Notes: generated by a model from the letters alone, not told the origin. Positions 1 through 8,872 are shown, counted from the first letter of the stretch. The stretch is DNA of 64,000 nt from JAWKZG01 sp041396125 (GCA_041396125.1 JAWKZG010000008.1:178303-242302), one strand, 5' to 3'. Numbers and translations are program-made.

Positions 1-1386
1 ATTTACCCCGCCAGCGGCGATGTCATCGCCCAACTGCATGCGGCTGATGCTGCGCTGGTCGAGCAGGCGGTGGCAGCTGCGCAGGCCGGGTTTGTGGTGT
101 GGTCTACAACGCCGGCAGCAGAGCGTGGCCGGGTGTTGCGACGGGCTGCCGATATACTGCGTGAGCGAAACCAGGAGCTGGCCGAACTGGAAACCCTCGA
201 TACCGGTAAAGCTCTGCAGGAAACCCTGGTAGCGGATGCCCCTTCAGGAGCTGATTGCATGGAGTATTTTGGCGGTATTGCGGCCTCGATCAGTGGCGAG
301 CATATCGACCTTGGCGGTTCGTTTGCCTATACCCGCCGCGAGCCACTTGGCGTTTGTGCCGGTATCGGGGCTTGGAATTACCCCATCCAGATCGCCTGCT
401 GGAAATCCGCCCCCGCGCTTGCTTGCGGTAATGCGATGATCTTCAAACCCTCCGAGCTGACGCCGCTTTCGGCGCTGAAACTGGCGGAAATCCTGCGTGA
501 TGCCGGCCTGCCCGACGGTGTTTTTAACGTGCTGCAAGGGTATGGTGAGGTCGGTGCCTTGCTTAGCAGTCATCCCGGCATTGCCAAAGTTTCGCTGACC
601 GGTTCTGTGGCAACCGGCACCCGTGTCATGCTCGGGGCAGCGCCAACGCTGAAAAAAGTAACCCTGGAGCTGGGTGGTAAATCGCCCATTATCGTGTTCG
701 AAGATGCGGATATCGAAAATGCAGTCTCGAGGGCGATGCTTGGCAATTTCTACTCGACCGGGCAGGTCTGCTCGAACGGCACACGGGTGTTTGTCCAGCG
801 TCGTATCCGTGATCAATTCCTGGCCCGTCTGATCGAGCGCACCGAGGCCATCCGGCTGGGCGATCCACTGGACGAGCAAACCCAACTCGGGCCGCTGGTC
901 AGTCGCGCACAATACGATAAAGTGCTGGGGTATATGCAGCTCGGTGTGGAGGAGGGCGCAACCCTGGTCACAGGCGGCGGTGCGGCAACCGTGGCTGGAT
1001 TTGAGCAAGGCTTGTTCGTGCAGCCGACAGTCTTTACCGAGGTACAGGATTCGATGCGCATTGCCCGCGAAGAAATCTTCGGCCCGGTGATGTGTGTGTT
1101 TGATTTTGATGATGAAGCCGAGGTGATCGCGCGCGCCAACGACACCGATATGGGCCTCGCCGCTGGCGTGTTCACCCGCGATATCCAGCGTGCCCACCGT
1201 ACCATTGCCCAGTTACAGGCCGGTACCTGCTGGATCAATAACTACAATCTGACCCCTATCGAAATGCCGTTTGGTGGCTATAAAAAATCGGGCATTGGCC
1301 GCGAAAACGCTCATGCTGCTATCGAGCATTACACGCAGCTGAAAAGCGTCTACGTCGAAATGGGCGATGTCGAGGCACCGTATTAG
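1..1386 (+). CDS. betB: Betaine aldehyde dehydrogenase, 3' part (5' end outside window)
   Basis: NAD(P)-dependent oxidation of betaine aldehyde to glycine betaine, the second step of choline-to-betaine osmoprotectant synthesis in the cytoplasm. The reading frame is open from base 1, starting inside the N-terminal NAD-binding domain (IYPASGDVIAQLHAAD), so only a few dozen codons are missing. Visible ALDH hallmarks are the cofactor segment FKPSELTPLSALKLAE, the glycine motif SLTGSVATG, the general-base segment LELGGKSP, the catalytic cysteine in STGQVCSNGTRV, EEIFGPV and the C-terminal PFGGYKKSGIGREN. The motif order and the STGQVCSNGTRV context are typical of BetB. It converges with the MocR gene at 1483. 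Exact substrate is inferred from family resemblance. Confidence 0.88.
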   Translation: MYPASGDVIAQLHAADAALVEQAVAAAQAGFVVWSTTPAAERGRVLRRAADILRERNQELAELETLDTGKALQETLVADAPSGADCMEYFGGIAASISGEHIDLGGSFAYTRREPLGVCAGIGAWNYPIQIACWKSAPALACGNAMIFKPSELTPLSALKLAEILRDAGLPDGVFNVLQGYGEVGALLSSHPGIAKVSLTGSVATGTRVMLGAAPTLKKVTLELGGKSPIIVFEDADIENAVSRAMLGNFYSTGQVCSNGTRVFVQRRIRDQFLARLIERTEAIRLGDPLDEQTQLGPLVSRAQYDKVLGYMQLGVEEGATLVTGGGAATVAGFEQGLFVQPTVFTEVQDSMRIAREEIFGPVMCVFDFDDEAEVIARANDTDMGLAAGVFTRDIQRAHRTIAQLQAGTCWINNYNLTPIEMPFGGYKKSGIGRENAHAAIEHYTQLKSVYVEMGDVEAPY

Positions 1387-1403
1387 TTGCTTTTACCTGT
1401 ATT

Positions 1404-1443
1404 TCTGCCTGTTGCAAGTGCGTAAAAGTGTTCAGCAGGCAGA
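1404..1443. terminator. Hairpin between convergent genes, possible bidirectional terminator
   Basis: An 11-bp inverted repeat (TCTGCCTGTTG at 1404-1414 against CAGCAGGCAGA at 1433-1443, one G-T wobble) with an 18-nt loop sits between the stops of betB and the convergent MocR gene. There is no clear T-tract, so termination activity is only inferred from position. Confidence 0.35.
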
Positions 1444-1482
1444 GCTAACATTACAGAGCATCATCGCTGAAGATCATTCGCT

Positions 1483-2912
1483 CTAGCCCTGGGCAGCCTC
1501 GTGCCGGGCATGCTCTTCCGCCGCACGTTGCAGAAAATCGAAAATGGCGGCCTGATCGCAATACGCCACATTAAACCGCAGCCAGGGTGACGGCTGCTGG
1601 TGGGGGCGGAAAATACTGCCCGGTGCCAGCAGAATATCCTGTGCAGCCGCTTGGGCCGCCAGCGGTGTGGCATCTTCAATATGCTCGAAACGGGCCGACA
1701 CAAACATGCCGAATTCGGGCTCGGCATACAGCCGTAAACCGCTGCGTTCAAGCTGGCTCATGGTGTGCTCACGCGCTCTTTGCAAACGATCACGCACCTG
1801 ACCCAGATGCTTGCGGTAATAACCTTCCAGTAAAATCTGATGGGTCAGTTTTTCCGCCAGTTCCGAGCTGGCCAGACCGGTCATCAGTTTTAGATCCAGC
1901 AAATCGTGCACGAATGCCCTGGGCGCAACCATATAACCGACCCGGAGTTTGGGGGTGATGGTTTTGGAAAAGCCGTTCAGATAAATAACCCGGTTGAGTT
2001 GATCCAGCGTGGCCAGGCGGGTGCTCGGGTGGGGATTAAAAAAGCCGTAGATATCGTCTTCCAGAATATAGAAATCGTGCTCCTCGGCCAGCCGTAATAC
2101 CCGGTAGGCACAGCTTTGCGAGATGCTTAATCCGGTCGGGTTGTGCAGCACCGAGGTGGTCAGAAAAACTTTGGCCGGTGACGTTGTGCCAGTTCCGCCA
2201 GCATCTCGGTATCCGGCCCTTGCCGACCGCGCCGCACGCCGATGATTTCAGCGCCCATCGTTTGCAGCTGGCCAAAAGAATGAAAATAACCGGGGTCATC
2301 CACCAATACCACATCGCCGGGTTGCAGCAGGTAGCGGCCCAGCAGATCGATCGCTGTGACCACGCCGTGCGTGGTGATGATCTGCTCCAGTTCGGCGTGG
2401 ATGCCAATACCGTGCAGATGTTGCTGGATATCCTGTCGCAAGGGCGGATAACCGCTGGCACTGCCATAACCTTCGAGTAAGGCCATGGGATTGCTTCTGG
2501 CCATGCCGCGCAGACTTCTGGCCAGTCCGGCGCTGTCCTGCCAGCTGGCCGGCAGCCAGCCGCAACCGGGCATATAACGGCTGCTGTATTCGGCCATGGA
2601 GCGATGCACCAGCCACAGGGTATCCATCGCCAGATCCAGTCGTACGCCGGGGGCAGCATGATTGTTCGTTGCGATAGGTCGGGCAACATAAAAGCCGGAA
2701 CCGCGACGTGAATCCAGCGTGCCGGCAGCGACCAGCCGGTCATAAGCCTGCACAACCGTAAAGCGGCTGACCCGGTGTTCCTGTGCAAACTGACGGATCG
2801 AGGGCAACCGCGCGCCCTGGCGCAGCATACGCTGATCGACCAGCCGCTGTACGCCGTCCACGATTTGCAATACCAGGGGTTTGGAATCCTGGTTATCCAG
2901 ACTGAGCAACAT
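1483..2912 (-). CDS. MocR/PdxR-type transcriptional regulator (GntR HTH + aminotransferase-like domain), one frameshift
   Basis: PLP-binding regulator that senses an amino acid, amine or vitamer through a fold-type I aminotransferase domain. The first 250 codons (2912-2160) hold a GntR winged helix (LPSIRQFAQEHRVSRFTVVQAYDRL) and the start of the aminotransferase domain (GYPPLRQDIQQHL, ITTHGVVTAIDLL). The remaining 222 codons (2151-1483) carry VLHNPTGLSIS, EDDIYGFF and the PLP-lysine region LNGFSKTITPKLRVGY. The two halves are joined by a 1-nt frameshift near 2160-2175 in an AAA-G-TTTTT run; restoring one base gives the continuous family sequence KVFLTTSVLHNPTG. It is divergent from the LysE-family exporter at 3027 and probably regulates it. 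A true pseudogene cannot be excluded. Confidence 0.82.
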
Positions 2913-2913
2913 A

Positions 2914-2976
2914 AAAGTGTACCGCTATTTTAACCAATACAGTTTGATAAATTGTTTATAAAGTGTACCTGTATTG
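2914..2976. promoter_or_regulatory. Candidate MocR operator region with direct and inverted repeats
   Basis: In the 114-bp divergent intergenic region the decamer AAAGTGTACC occurs twice in the same orientation (2914-2923 and 2960-2969), and CAATACAG (2935-2942) faces its exact inverse CTGTATTG (2969-2976). Members of the MocR class such as GabR and PdxR bind direct repeats in divergent promoter regions, so this is a natural operator candidate. Binding itself is inference. Confidence 0.45.
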
Positions 2977-3026
2977 TCAGGAAACGATCAATTACAGTGT
3001 CCGCCATTGCAACAGGATTCAAGCCA

Positions 3027-3629
3027 ATGACAAGTATTGAAACGCTGCTGGCGATCACACTTTTTGTGGTCTCGACGACGATCACGCCAGGCCCGAATAA
3101 CATCATGATCATGACCTCCGGCCTGAACTACGGCATTAGCCGCTCACTGCCTCATCTGCTGGGCATCTGCTTCGGTTTTCCGCTGATGGTGCTGGCGATA
3201 GGGTTGGGGCTGGGTACGCTGTTCGAGCAATATCCCGGTATTCACGAGGTAATTAAATATCTGGGTATCGCCTATATGCTGTTTCTGGCCTGGAAAATTG
3301 CCACCTCGCATACCGATGTCAATAAAACACGCACTGCCAAACCGCTGAGTTTTATTCAGGCCGCGTTGTTTCAATGGGTCAATCCGAAAGCCTGGATGAT
3401 GTCGGCAGGGGCTATCGCCACCTATACCTCAGTGGCAGCGGATGCCTATCTGCAGGCGTTGATCATTGCGCTGACCTTCCTGCTGCTGAGTTTTCCCTGT
3501 GTCGGGCTGTGGCTGTTTTTCGGCCTGTCACTGAAAAACATTCTGGCCAGTGAAACCCAGCAGAAATACTTTAATTTTGGTATGGGCGCGGTGCTGGCAG
3601 TTTCGGTGCTGCCGATGTTAACGCTGTAG
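3027..3629 (+). CDS. LysE/RhtB-family amino-acid exporter
   Basis: Inner-membrane efflux protein of the LysE superfamily, about 200 residues and six predicted hydrophobic helices, the usual size. The N-terminal signature TTITPGPNNIMIMTSGLNYG is the hallmark of the family; VNPKAWMM in the middle is also conserved. I start at ATG 3027, preceded by AGGA about 10 nt upstream, because the extra 25 upstream codons have no family resemblance. The divergent MocR regulator suggests induction by an amino acid or amine; the exported compound cannot be deduced. Confidence 0.85.
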   Translation: MTSIETLLAITLFVVSTTITPGPNNIMIMTSGLNYGISRSLPHLLGICFGFPLMVLAIGLGLGTLFEQYPGIHEVIKYLGIAYMLFLAWKIATSHTDVNKTRTAKPLSFIQAALFQWVNPKAWMMSAGAIATYTSVAADAYLQALIIALTFLLLSFPCVGLWLFFGLSLKNILASETQQKYFNFGMGAVLAVSVLPMLTL

Positions 3630-3798
3630 GTAGTGCCCCTTAAATTAATTGTTCGTGCCGGCCAGATAAAAGAGCTGGCTACTGCGTACCCCGTAAAACG
3701 TCAATCTTTCGGCATTATCGCGCTGCTGCTAAAAATCCCGTCGCGGCCCGGTATAGAAAATCGTTACAATGCCAGCAATCGATTGGATTTCACATGAA

Positions 3799-4341
3799 AT
3801 GGGTGCGAGCATGAATCAGCCGCAGAAATCCGGCTTGCAGGATCTGCCGCTTGCGCTGGAACGTGATGTATTTTTGCGCAGTTTACTCAGAGAATTGTCA
3901 GGCACCCTGGAGGATGTGATCGGGGTGGATGAAGCCTCGGGCTTTATCAGCATTGTCGGCCAGCGCATGGGCGATCAGTTCAACGACATGTATAAAACCG
4001 CGTTGCAGGTATCCAAACTGTCACGTGCACAGCTGGGCGAGGTTCTGGTCGATCTGAAACGCCGCATCCAGGGTGATTTTTACATTATTTCCGAAGACGA
4101 TGAAAAACTCGTTCTGGGAAATCGGGCCTGTCCGTTTGGCGATAAAGTAGCAGGCCGCCCGTCGCTTTGCATGATGACCTCCAACGTTTTCGGTCTGATT
4201 GCTGCAGAAAATCTCGGCTATGCCAAAGTCAGTATTGAGCAGGCGATTGCGCGCGGTGATGCGGGTTGCCGGATTGTGCTGTATCTGCAGCCCGGCGCGG
4301 CTGCCAGCCGCGCCGACGGGCGCGAATACCACCAGGCGTAA
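3799..4341 (+). CDS. Methanogen output domain 1 (MetOD1)-like sensory protein
   Basis: Small cytoplasmic protein of about 180 residues. The text LLRELSGTLEDVIGVDEASGFISIVGQRMG followed by NRACPFGDKVAGRPSLCMMT and ENLGYAKVSIEQ matches the family I know as MetOD1, usually an output or sensor module next to or fused with two-component proteins. Three cysteines (ACPFG, SLCMM, AGCRIV) lie in the conserved C-terminal half and could bind a ligand or metal, which is inference. Start may be 3769, 3799 or 3811; none has a strong ribosome site. The histidine kinase begins 11 nt after its stop, so the two are almost certainly one transcription unit. Confidence 0.65.
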   Translation: MGASMNQPQKSGLQDLPLALERDVFLRSLLRELSGTLEDVIGVDEASGFISIVGQRMGDQFNDMYKTALQVSKLSRAQLGEVLVDLKRRIQGDFYIISEDDEKLVLGNRACPFGDKVAGRPSLCMMTSNVFGLIAAENLGYAKVSIEQAIARGDAGCRIVLYLQPGAAASRADGREYHQA

Positions 4342-4352
4342 AAGCAACCAAG

Positions 4353-5936
4353 GTGACGCCTGATCAGTTCCTGCAAATTGCTGAAGCTCTGCCGGACGCC
4401 TGCCTGCTGGTGTCCGGTGACGGCATCGTATTGGCGCTCAATCGGCGTCTGGCCAGCTATCTTGAACGCACTCCGGCGGAACTGACAAACCAGCCGTTCG
4501 CCGCGCTTATCAGCACATCGGCCATGCCGCTGGACGTTTTTTTGCGACTTTGCGCCCGCACACATGACAGCGTGCCGATGACCGTAACCTGTGTCGGCCG
4601 CTCTGAATCCTGCCGTATTGTCGGCGCGTTGCTGCAGCCTCGCAGCGGCGCAAACGCGGCCCTGATTATGGTCAGTATTCGGGGTGAAGATCTCATCACC
4701 ATCCGCTTCAGCGCGCTAAGCAGGAAAATCGAACAGCTGAACCGTGAAATTGAGCGGCGCAAGAGCAGTGAGGCAGCGCTGCAACAGCACACCATGGCTT
4801 TGCGCCTGGCGGATCGGCGCAAGAACGAGTTTCTGGCTATGCTGGGCCACGAATTGCGCAATCCGCTGGTGCCGATTCGTTCCGGGCTGGAGCTGCTGCG
4901 CATTAATCCCGGCGATCAGGACACCCTGGCGGTGATGCAGCAACATGTTGAGCATATCGTTCGGCTGGTGGACGACTTGCTGGATGTCGCCCGGATCACG
5001 CGCGGTAAAATTGAGCTGCGCAAACAAACCCTGTGCCTGACCACACTGGTGCAGCGGGCACTGGCCAGCGCGCGCACGTTCATTGACAGCAGACAGCAGC
5101 AGTTGCAGGTGTCGCTGACCGAGGTGGCGCTATGGGTGGAGGCCGATCCGGTACGGCTGCTGCAGGTGCTCGGTAATCTATTGCACAATGCCGCTAAATA
5201 CACCCCGGCACACGGTTGCATCACACTGGAAACGACCTGCGAAAACAATCAGGCGATCATTCGCATCCGTGACGACGGGATCGGCATCGAGCGCAAATCC
5301 CTGGCAGCGATCTTTGACCTGTTTACTCAGTTAGAGCCTTCGATGGCCCGTTCCGAAGGTGGTTTAGGTATTGGTCTGACCATTTCCAAAGAAATCATCG
5401 AACGGCATGGCGGCCAGATTGAAGCCAGCAGCGCCGGGTCAGGGCAGGGCAGTCAGTTCACTGTCCGACTGCCTCTGGTCGCCGCACCGGCCCGGCCCGC
5501 GCCAGCAGCACCCGTTGCCCAGGCACCTGCTGCTACAGCGGCACCCAGTGGGCAGGCACGCTGCCTGCGGGTGCTGATTGTGGATGATAATCAGCAGTCA
5601 GCCCAGTTGATGGGGCGGCTGTTAACGGCGGTTGGGCCGGATAAAATCGAGTTGGCTTATGACGGCGAGACTGCCCTGGCAGTCGCTACAGCGTTCCAGC
5701 CAGATGTTATTTTTCTCGATATCGGTTTGCCGGACCTGGATGGTTTTGAAGTGGCCCGGCGACTGCGCGCTCAGGCCGGGTTCGCAACGACACTGCTGGT
5801 TGCGGTCACCGGCTATGGCAGTGAAGATGACCGGCGCATGAGTCGGGACGTCGGCTTCGATCTGCATCTGGTCAAACCGGTGACTGTCGATCAGCTAAGC
5901 AGCGTACTTGACGCCGCTCGCCAACAAGCGCAGTAG
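4353..5936 (+). CDS. Hybrid histidine kinase (PAS-HisKA-HATPase-REC)
   Basis: Cytoplasmic sensor kinase with no membrane segment. In order: a PAS-like domain (residues about 5-100, PDACLLVSGDGIVLALNRRL), a coiled coil (IEQLNREIERRKSSEAALQ), the dimerisation/phosphoacceptor domain with H-box MLGHELRNPLVP (His about 166), an ATPase domain with N-box NLLHNAAKYT, G1 RDDGIGIE and G2 GGLGIGLTISKEI, a Pro/Ala-rich linker, and a receiver domain (VLIVDDN, acceptor Asp about 456 in IFLDIGLPD, Lys in LVKPV). I prefer GTG 4353 because codons from 4266 overlap the upstream gene and are not family-like. It likely takes its signal from the MetOD1-like partner and passes phosphate internally to its own receiver; no response-regulator output gene is adjacent. 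Confidence 0.8.
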   Translation: MTPDQFLQIAEALPDACLLVSGDGIVLALNRRLASYLERTPAELTNQPFAALISTSAMPLDVFLRLCARTHDSVPMTVTCVGRSESCRIVGALLQPRSGANAALIMVSIRGEDLITIRFSALSRKIEQLNREIERRKSSEAALQQHTMALRLADRRKNEFLAMLGHELRNPLVPIRSGLELLRINPGDQDTLAVMQQHVEHIVRLVDDLLDVARITRGKIELRKQTLCLTTLVQRALASARTFIDSRQQQLQVSLTEVALWVEADPVRLLQVLGNLLHNAAKYTPAHGCITLETTCENNQAIIRIRDDGIGIERKSLAAIFDLFTQLEPSMARSEGGLGIGLTISKEIIERHGGQIEASSAGSGQGSQFTVRLPLVAAPARPAPAAPVAQAPAATAAPSGQARCLRVLIVDDNQQSAQLMGRLLTAVGPDKIELAYDGETALAVATAFQPDVIFLDIGLPDLDGFEVARRLRAQAGFATTLLVAVTGYGSEDDRRMSRDVGFDLHLVKPVTVDQLSSVLDAARQQAQ

Positions 5937-5958
5937 TCCCGCCACCCCCCGGAAAAAC

Positions 5959-6003
5959 GCCCCTCAGAAAAATGCCCCTCAGAAAAATGCCCCTCAGAAA
6001 AAT
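5959..6003. repeat. 15-bp tandem repeat, three perfect copies
   Basis: GCCCCTCAGAAAAAT occurs three times head to tail (5959-5973, 5974-5988, 5989-6003), with a partial copy before and GCCATCG after. The array lies between the convergent kinase and CmcJ-like genes. The last unit supplies the stop codon of the CmcJ-like gene (MAFF-stop on the minus strand). Confidence 0.85.
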
Positions 6004-6812
6004 GCCATCGTGCGTAACTCAATACTCTCCCGTCTGAGTGCGTTGGGCGGGGTGGTTGGATCTTCAAACGCACTATGCCCCATGAAACGGGCACGTCCAT
6101 CGGTTTCGCTGTCATAGGTTTTGAGCAAAAGCGCCTGCTGCGGCGTCATGTTTGGAAAGTAATACCAGCGATGCGAGGGTGAGTAACGCATGACATAGAT
6201 CTCGCCGGTGCGGTCGCGGTATTTCAGCTGCATGAGCAGCATATCGTCATCGCTTGCGGTGGTGGCGTCGCACATCGCCAGTGGCAATTCTTCCACCGGC
6301 CGGTACAGCGGTTTCCAGACATTAAAAAACGCCACCCGTTGCTGCAGTAATTGATCCGCCTCTGTCGGCAGCAGGTCGCGCACCCGCTGCGGGCCGGACT
6401 TGGGTGTGTAATCACTGTGCACCAGTAACACCGCCGGGCGCTGCACTTCGGTCTGTTGTTTCAGATCGTCTGGCAGGCGTTTGCGAATGGTGTGGTCGAA
6501 AACCTCAACTCGTTTGGCACCGGTATGCTGCTTTACGAATGCCACAATCTGCGGATAAAACTGGCGCTGGATCAGCTCGTCATCGTGAAACTGATCGAAG
6601 TCGTCGTCAAACGGTTTGATCTCGAAACCTTCACGATCCGCCGTGAAATGATCATGTTGTGACCAGGCGTTGTGGATTCTGACTTCCTGCGGGTCGGTAC
6701 CGGGCGGATTTTGCTGAACGGACGGATCGGGCTCATAGAAGTAGTAGTCCGGCGGAATGCCGTTATCTACCGAATAATTCAGAGTTGTGGTGACAAATGC
6801 ATCTGTAGCCAT
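5994..6812 (-). CDS. CmcJ/NvfI-family oxidoreductase (hydroxylase/methyltransferase-like)
   Basis: A 272-residue cytoplasmic protein with the signature series of the CmcJ/NvfI family: VEVFDHTIRKR, VHSDYTPKSGPQRVRDLLP, FFNVWKPLYRPVEELPLAMCDA, HRWYYFPNMTPQQALLLKTYDS, DGRARFMGHSAFEDPTTP and the terminal RRESIELRTMAFF. Members act as Fe(II)/2-oxoglutarate-like oxygenases or C7 hydroxylase/methyltransferase partners in secondary metabolism; His and Asp of VFDHT and VHSDYT are plausible metal ligands (inference). It is complete with an ATG start and stands alone, convergent with the histidine kinase. Substrate unknown. Confidence 0.8.
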   Translation of the reverse strand: MATDAFVTTTLNYSVDNGIPPDYYFYEPDPSVQQNPPGTDPQEVRIHNAWSQHDHFTADREGFEIKPFDDDFDQFHDDELIQRQFYPQIVAFVKQHTGAKRVEVFDHTIRKRLPDDLKQQTEVQRPAVLLVHSDYTPKSGPQRVRDLLPTEADQLLQQRVAFFNVWKPLYRPVEELPLAMCDATTASDDDMLLMQLKYRDRTGEIYVMRYSPSHRWYYFPNMTPQQALLLKTYDSETDGRARFMGHSAFEDPTTPPNALRRESIELRTMAFF

Positions 6813-6956
6813 GGTTAAACCAAACGTAGGTTGAAAAAAATAATAGGTTAAAAAATAAAGGGCGGCCGACGCAGCATGGTTGCGACCACCCCTCTCTTAT
6901 ACAAAAAGCGCATGATCTTGCATCGTTCACATCAACCACCCCTAACTCACTCCGTC

Positions 6957-6976
6957 ATTCCCGCGCAGGCGGGAAT
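6957..6976. repeat. dRS3-like 20-bp palindrome
   Basis: ATTCCCGCGCAGGCGGGAAT, an 8-bp perfect inverted repeat with a 4-nt centre, followed by CCAGG. It fits the Neisseria dRS3 consensus ATTCCC-N8-GGGAAT. The same element recurs at 15688-16243, 27473 and 44157-44233. The rest of the 243-bp gap 6813-7055 holds nothing recognisable. Confidence 0.85.
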
Positions 6977-7055
6977 CCAGGAATGTTCAAGGCGCAGCAA
7001 AATGTCGCAAATCTATCCGCGTCATGTATTAGTCCTGATAATGCCTCGCTAATCC

Positions 7056-7700
7056 CTATGAGGTGCGTTCCAGCGTGAAACCGGGGCCGACATACGTGGC
7101 CTCCCAGCAGGGGAGTTGTTCCACCCGCTCGGTCATCCAGCGTTGCAGATTGGGATGCTGTTGCAGCGGCAGTTGCTGCAGGCTGTGCATATGCATGGGG
7201 GCAGCGATGGCGATATCCGCAATACTGGGCCCGGCACCGCCGAGCCACTCGCTATTGGCCAGCCGCTTATCGAGAATAGCGGCCAGCTTGTGAAATGTTT
7301 CATCCTGCGCGGCCAGCACAGCAGCGTCCGGTTCGGCCTGCAGCAGCGGCTTTACGCAGTTTTCCACCATGTAAACATAACAGCTGGGAAACCAGCTGGA
7401 CGATTCCCACAGCAGCCAGCGGTTGATATCGGCCCGCGTTTGCAGATCGGTGGGGTAAAATTCGCCTTTATTGTGTTTGTCAGCTGCATACTGAAGAATG
7501 GCATTGGATTCCCACAGAATGAACTCGCCATCGGCCATGGCCGGCAAGGCAGCATTGGGATTGATGGCCAGATAGTGCGGGCTTTTTTGCTGAGCCTGAA
7601 AATAATCGATATGTTCGTGTTGGTACGGAATATCCATCAGCTTGAGGCCGGCAATGACTTTGCGACAATTGATAGTGATCGGATCGGCATAAATCTTCAT
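7056..7700 (-). CDS. Glutathione S-transferase family protein
   Basis: Cytosolic GST of 214 residues with an N-terminal thioredoxin-like domain (MKIYADPITINCRKVIAGLKLMDIPY; cis-Pro region NPNAALPAM; glutathione-contacting ILWESNAILQYAA) and an all-helical C-terminal domain (IADIAIAAPMHM, N-capping-box region). The active-site position after the first strand is Ser/Thr/Asn-Cys rich (ITINC), as in bacterial beta or theta types; the class is uncertain. It is divergent from a LysR-type gene at 7875, which probably controls it. Confidence 0.82.
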   Translation of the reverse strand: MKIYADPITINCRKVIAGLKLMDIPYQHEHIDYFQAQQKSPHYLAINPNAALPAMADGEFILWESNAILQYAADKHNKGEFYPTDLQTRADINRWLLWESSSWFPSCYVYMVENCVKPLLQAEPDAAVLAAQDETFHKLAAILDKRLANSEWLGGAGPSIADIAIAAPMHMHSLQQLPLQQHPNLQRWMTERVEQLPCWEATYVGPGFTLERTS

Positions 7701-7747
7701 GGTGTCTCCAATGGCGGTGGCGCCTGGTCTGTTTTTTTATACTTACT

Positions 7748-7767
7748 GCGTAAGGGCAGCGTAAGGG
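7748..7767. promoter_or_regulatory. Candidate LysR operator: tandem GCGTAAGGG at 11-bp period
   Basis: GCGTAAGGG occurs at 7748-7756 and again at 7759-7767, one helical turn apart, 48 bp upstream of the GST start codon in the GST/LysR divergent region. Direct repeats in phase are a common regulator-binding arrangement; the link to the adjacent LysR protein is inference. Confidence 0.35.
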
Positions 7768-7874
7768 GTTAATCTGACTCGTTTATTAAGTTTTTACCCC
7801 ATGCATAGCGTAGCGAATTAGCCGCGCAACAACAGCCCCCGGAGCGCAAACATCCTGTTCTCGATTTGGAAACA

Positions 7875-8774
7875 ATGAGTATATCAACGGCAATGCTGGA
7901 GGCTTTGGTCAAAACCGCAGAGCTGCACAGTGTCAGTGCTGCCGCCGATGAACTGGGGGTTAGCAAAAGTGTGATCAGCAAACGTCTGGCGCAGCTGGAA
8001 CAGCTTGTTCAGGCCACCTTGCTAACCCGCTCCAGTCGCCGCATGGCCTTGACGCCTGCGGGGGAGATCTACCTTGAGTATGCCCGCCAGGCCTTGCTGG
8101 TGCTCAGCCAGGGCGCTGAGGGTTTGCGTACCTTGCGCTCGGACCCTTCCGGCCTGATCCGGCTGACCGCTCCTATCTCATGGGGACAGCGGGTGCTGGC
8201 CCGAATGATCCCCGAATTTCTGCAGACGCACCCGCTCATCGAAATTGAATTGCAGCTGACCGACCGCATGCTGGATATCGCCTATGAAGGTATCGATATT
8301 GCCTTGCGTATGACAGCCACCCCCGCGCTTGATCTGGTATCGATTCCGATTACCCGTCTGGATTGGGCTATTTGCGCGGCACCCGCTTATCTGGCAAAGG
8401 TGCGCCCGCCCGAAGAGCCCGCCCAGTTGGTCGATCATCCCTGCATGAATTACTGGAGCGTGCAGAGTGATCAGCTCTGGCAGTTAAGCGCAGGGGAACA
8501 GACCCAAACCATTCAGATCCGCAGCCGCTACCGGGCCAATAACCCTGAGGCTATTGCCGATGCAGCACTGGCCGGCCTGGGCATTGCCTTATTGCCACTG
8601 TACGTATGTGACAAGGAACTCGCCAGCGGTCGTTTGCAGCGCGTTTTGCCGGCGTGGACGCCCGTCACCAAATACGGTTATCAGATCACCGCCGGGGTTG
8701 CGCCCGACCGGATTGGTTTTTCGCGCAATCAGGCTTTTTTGAGCTTTCTGAAACAGCGTTTTGCAAATGGATAA
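7875..8774 (+). CDS. LysR-family transcriptional regulator
   Basis: About 299 residues, normal for the family. The N-terminal winged helix reads MLEALVKTAELHSVSAAADELGVSKSVISKRLAQLE, followed by the linker helix and a periplasmic-binding-like effector domain (SDPSGLIRLTAPISWGQRVL, DIALRMTATPALDLVSIPI). It resembles the CrgA/DsdC-like LTTRs often found beside GST or reductase genes. ATG 7875, with GGA 5 nt upstream, is preferred over TTG 7866. Its last 30 codons (YGYQITAGVAP to FLSFLKQRFANG) reappear in decayed form in the spacers at about 11875-11979 and 15094-15192, so the downstream amplification began inside this gene. Confidence 0.85.
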   Translation: MSISTAMLEALVKTAELHSVSAAADELGVSKSVISKRLAQLEQLVQATLLTRSSRRMALTPAGEIYLEYARQALLVLSQGAEGLRTLRSDPSGLIRLTAPISWGQRVLARMIPEFLQTHPLIEIELQLTDRMLDIAYEGIDIALRMTATPALDLVSIPITRLDWAICAAPAYLAKVRPPEEPAQLVDHPCMNYWSVQSDQLWQLSAGEQTQTIQIRSRYRANNPEAIADAALAGLGIALLPLYVCDKELASGRLQRVLPAWTPVTKYGYQITAGVAPDRIGFSRNQAFLSFLKQRFANG

Positions 8775-8872
8775 TGATTTTTTTTGCAGGCAGAGCAGGC
8801 GCAGAAGCCGTGCGCAACCCTGAGTGACGCCTGCTGTCAGCGCTTTATAAATATTGAGAATATATTAACATG

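Noticed and set aside
244..1197. 317-codon open frame on the minus strand
   Set aside because: It lies wholly opposite betB, has no family features, and follows from the codon bias of the real gene.
2036..2788. Separate 250-codon gene on the minus strand
   Set aside because: Frame shadow inside the MocR regulator, whose helix-turn-helix and aminotransferase motifs are in the other frames.
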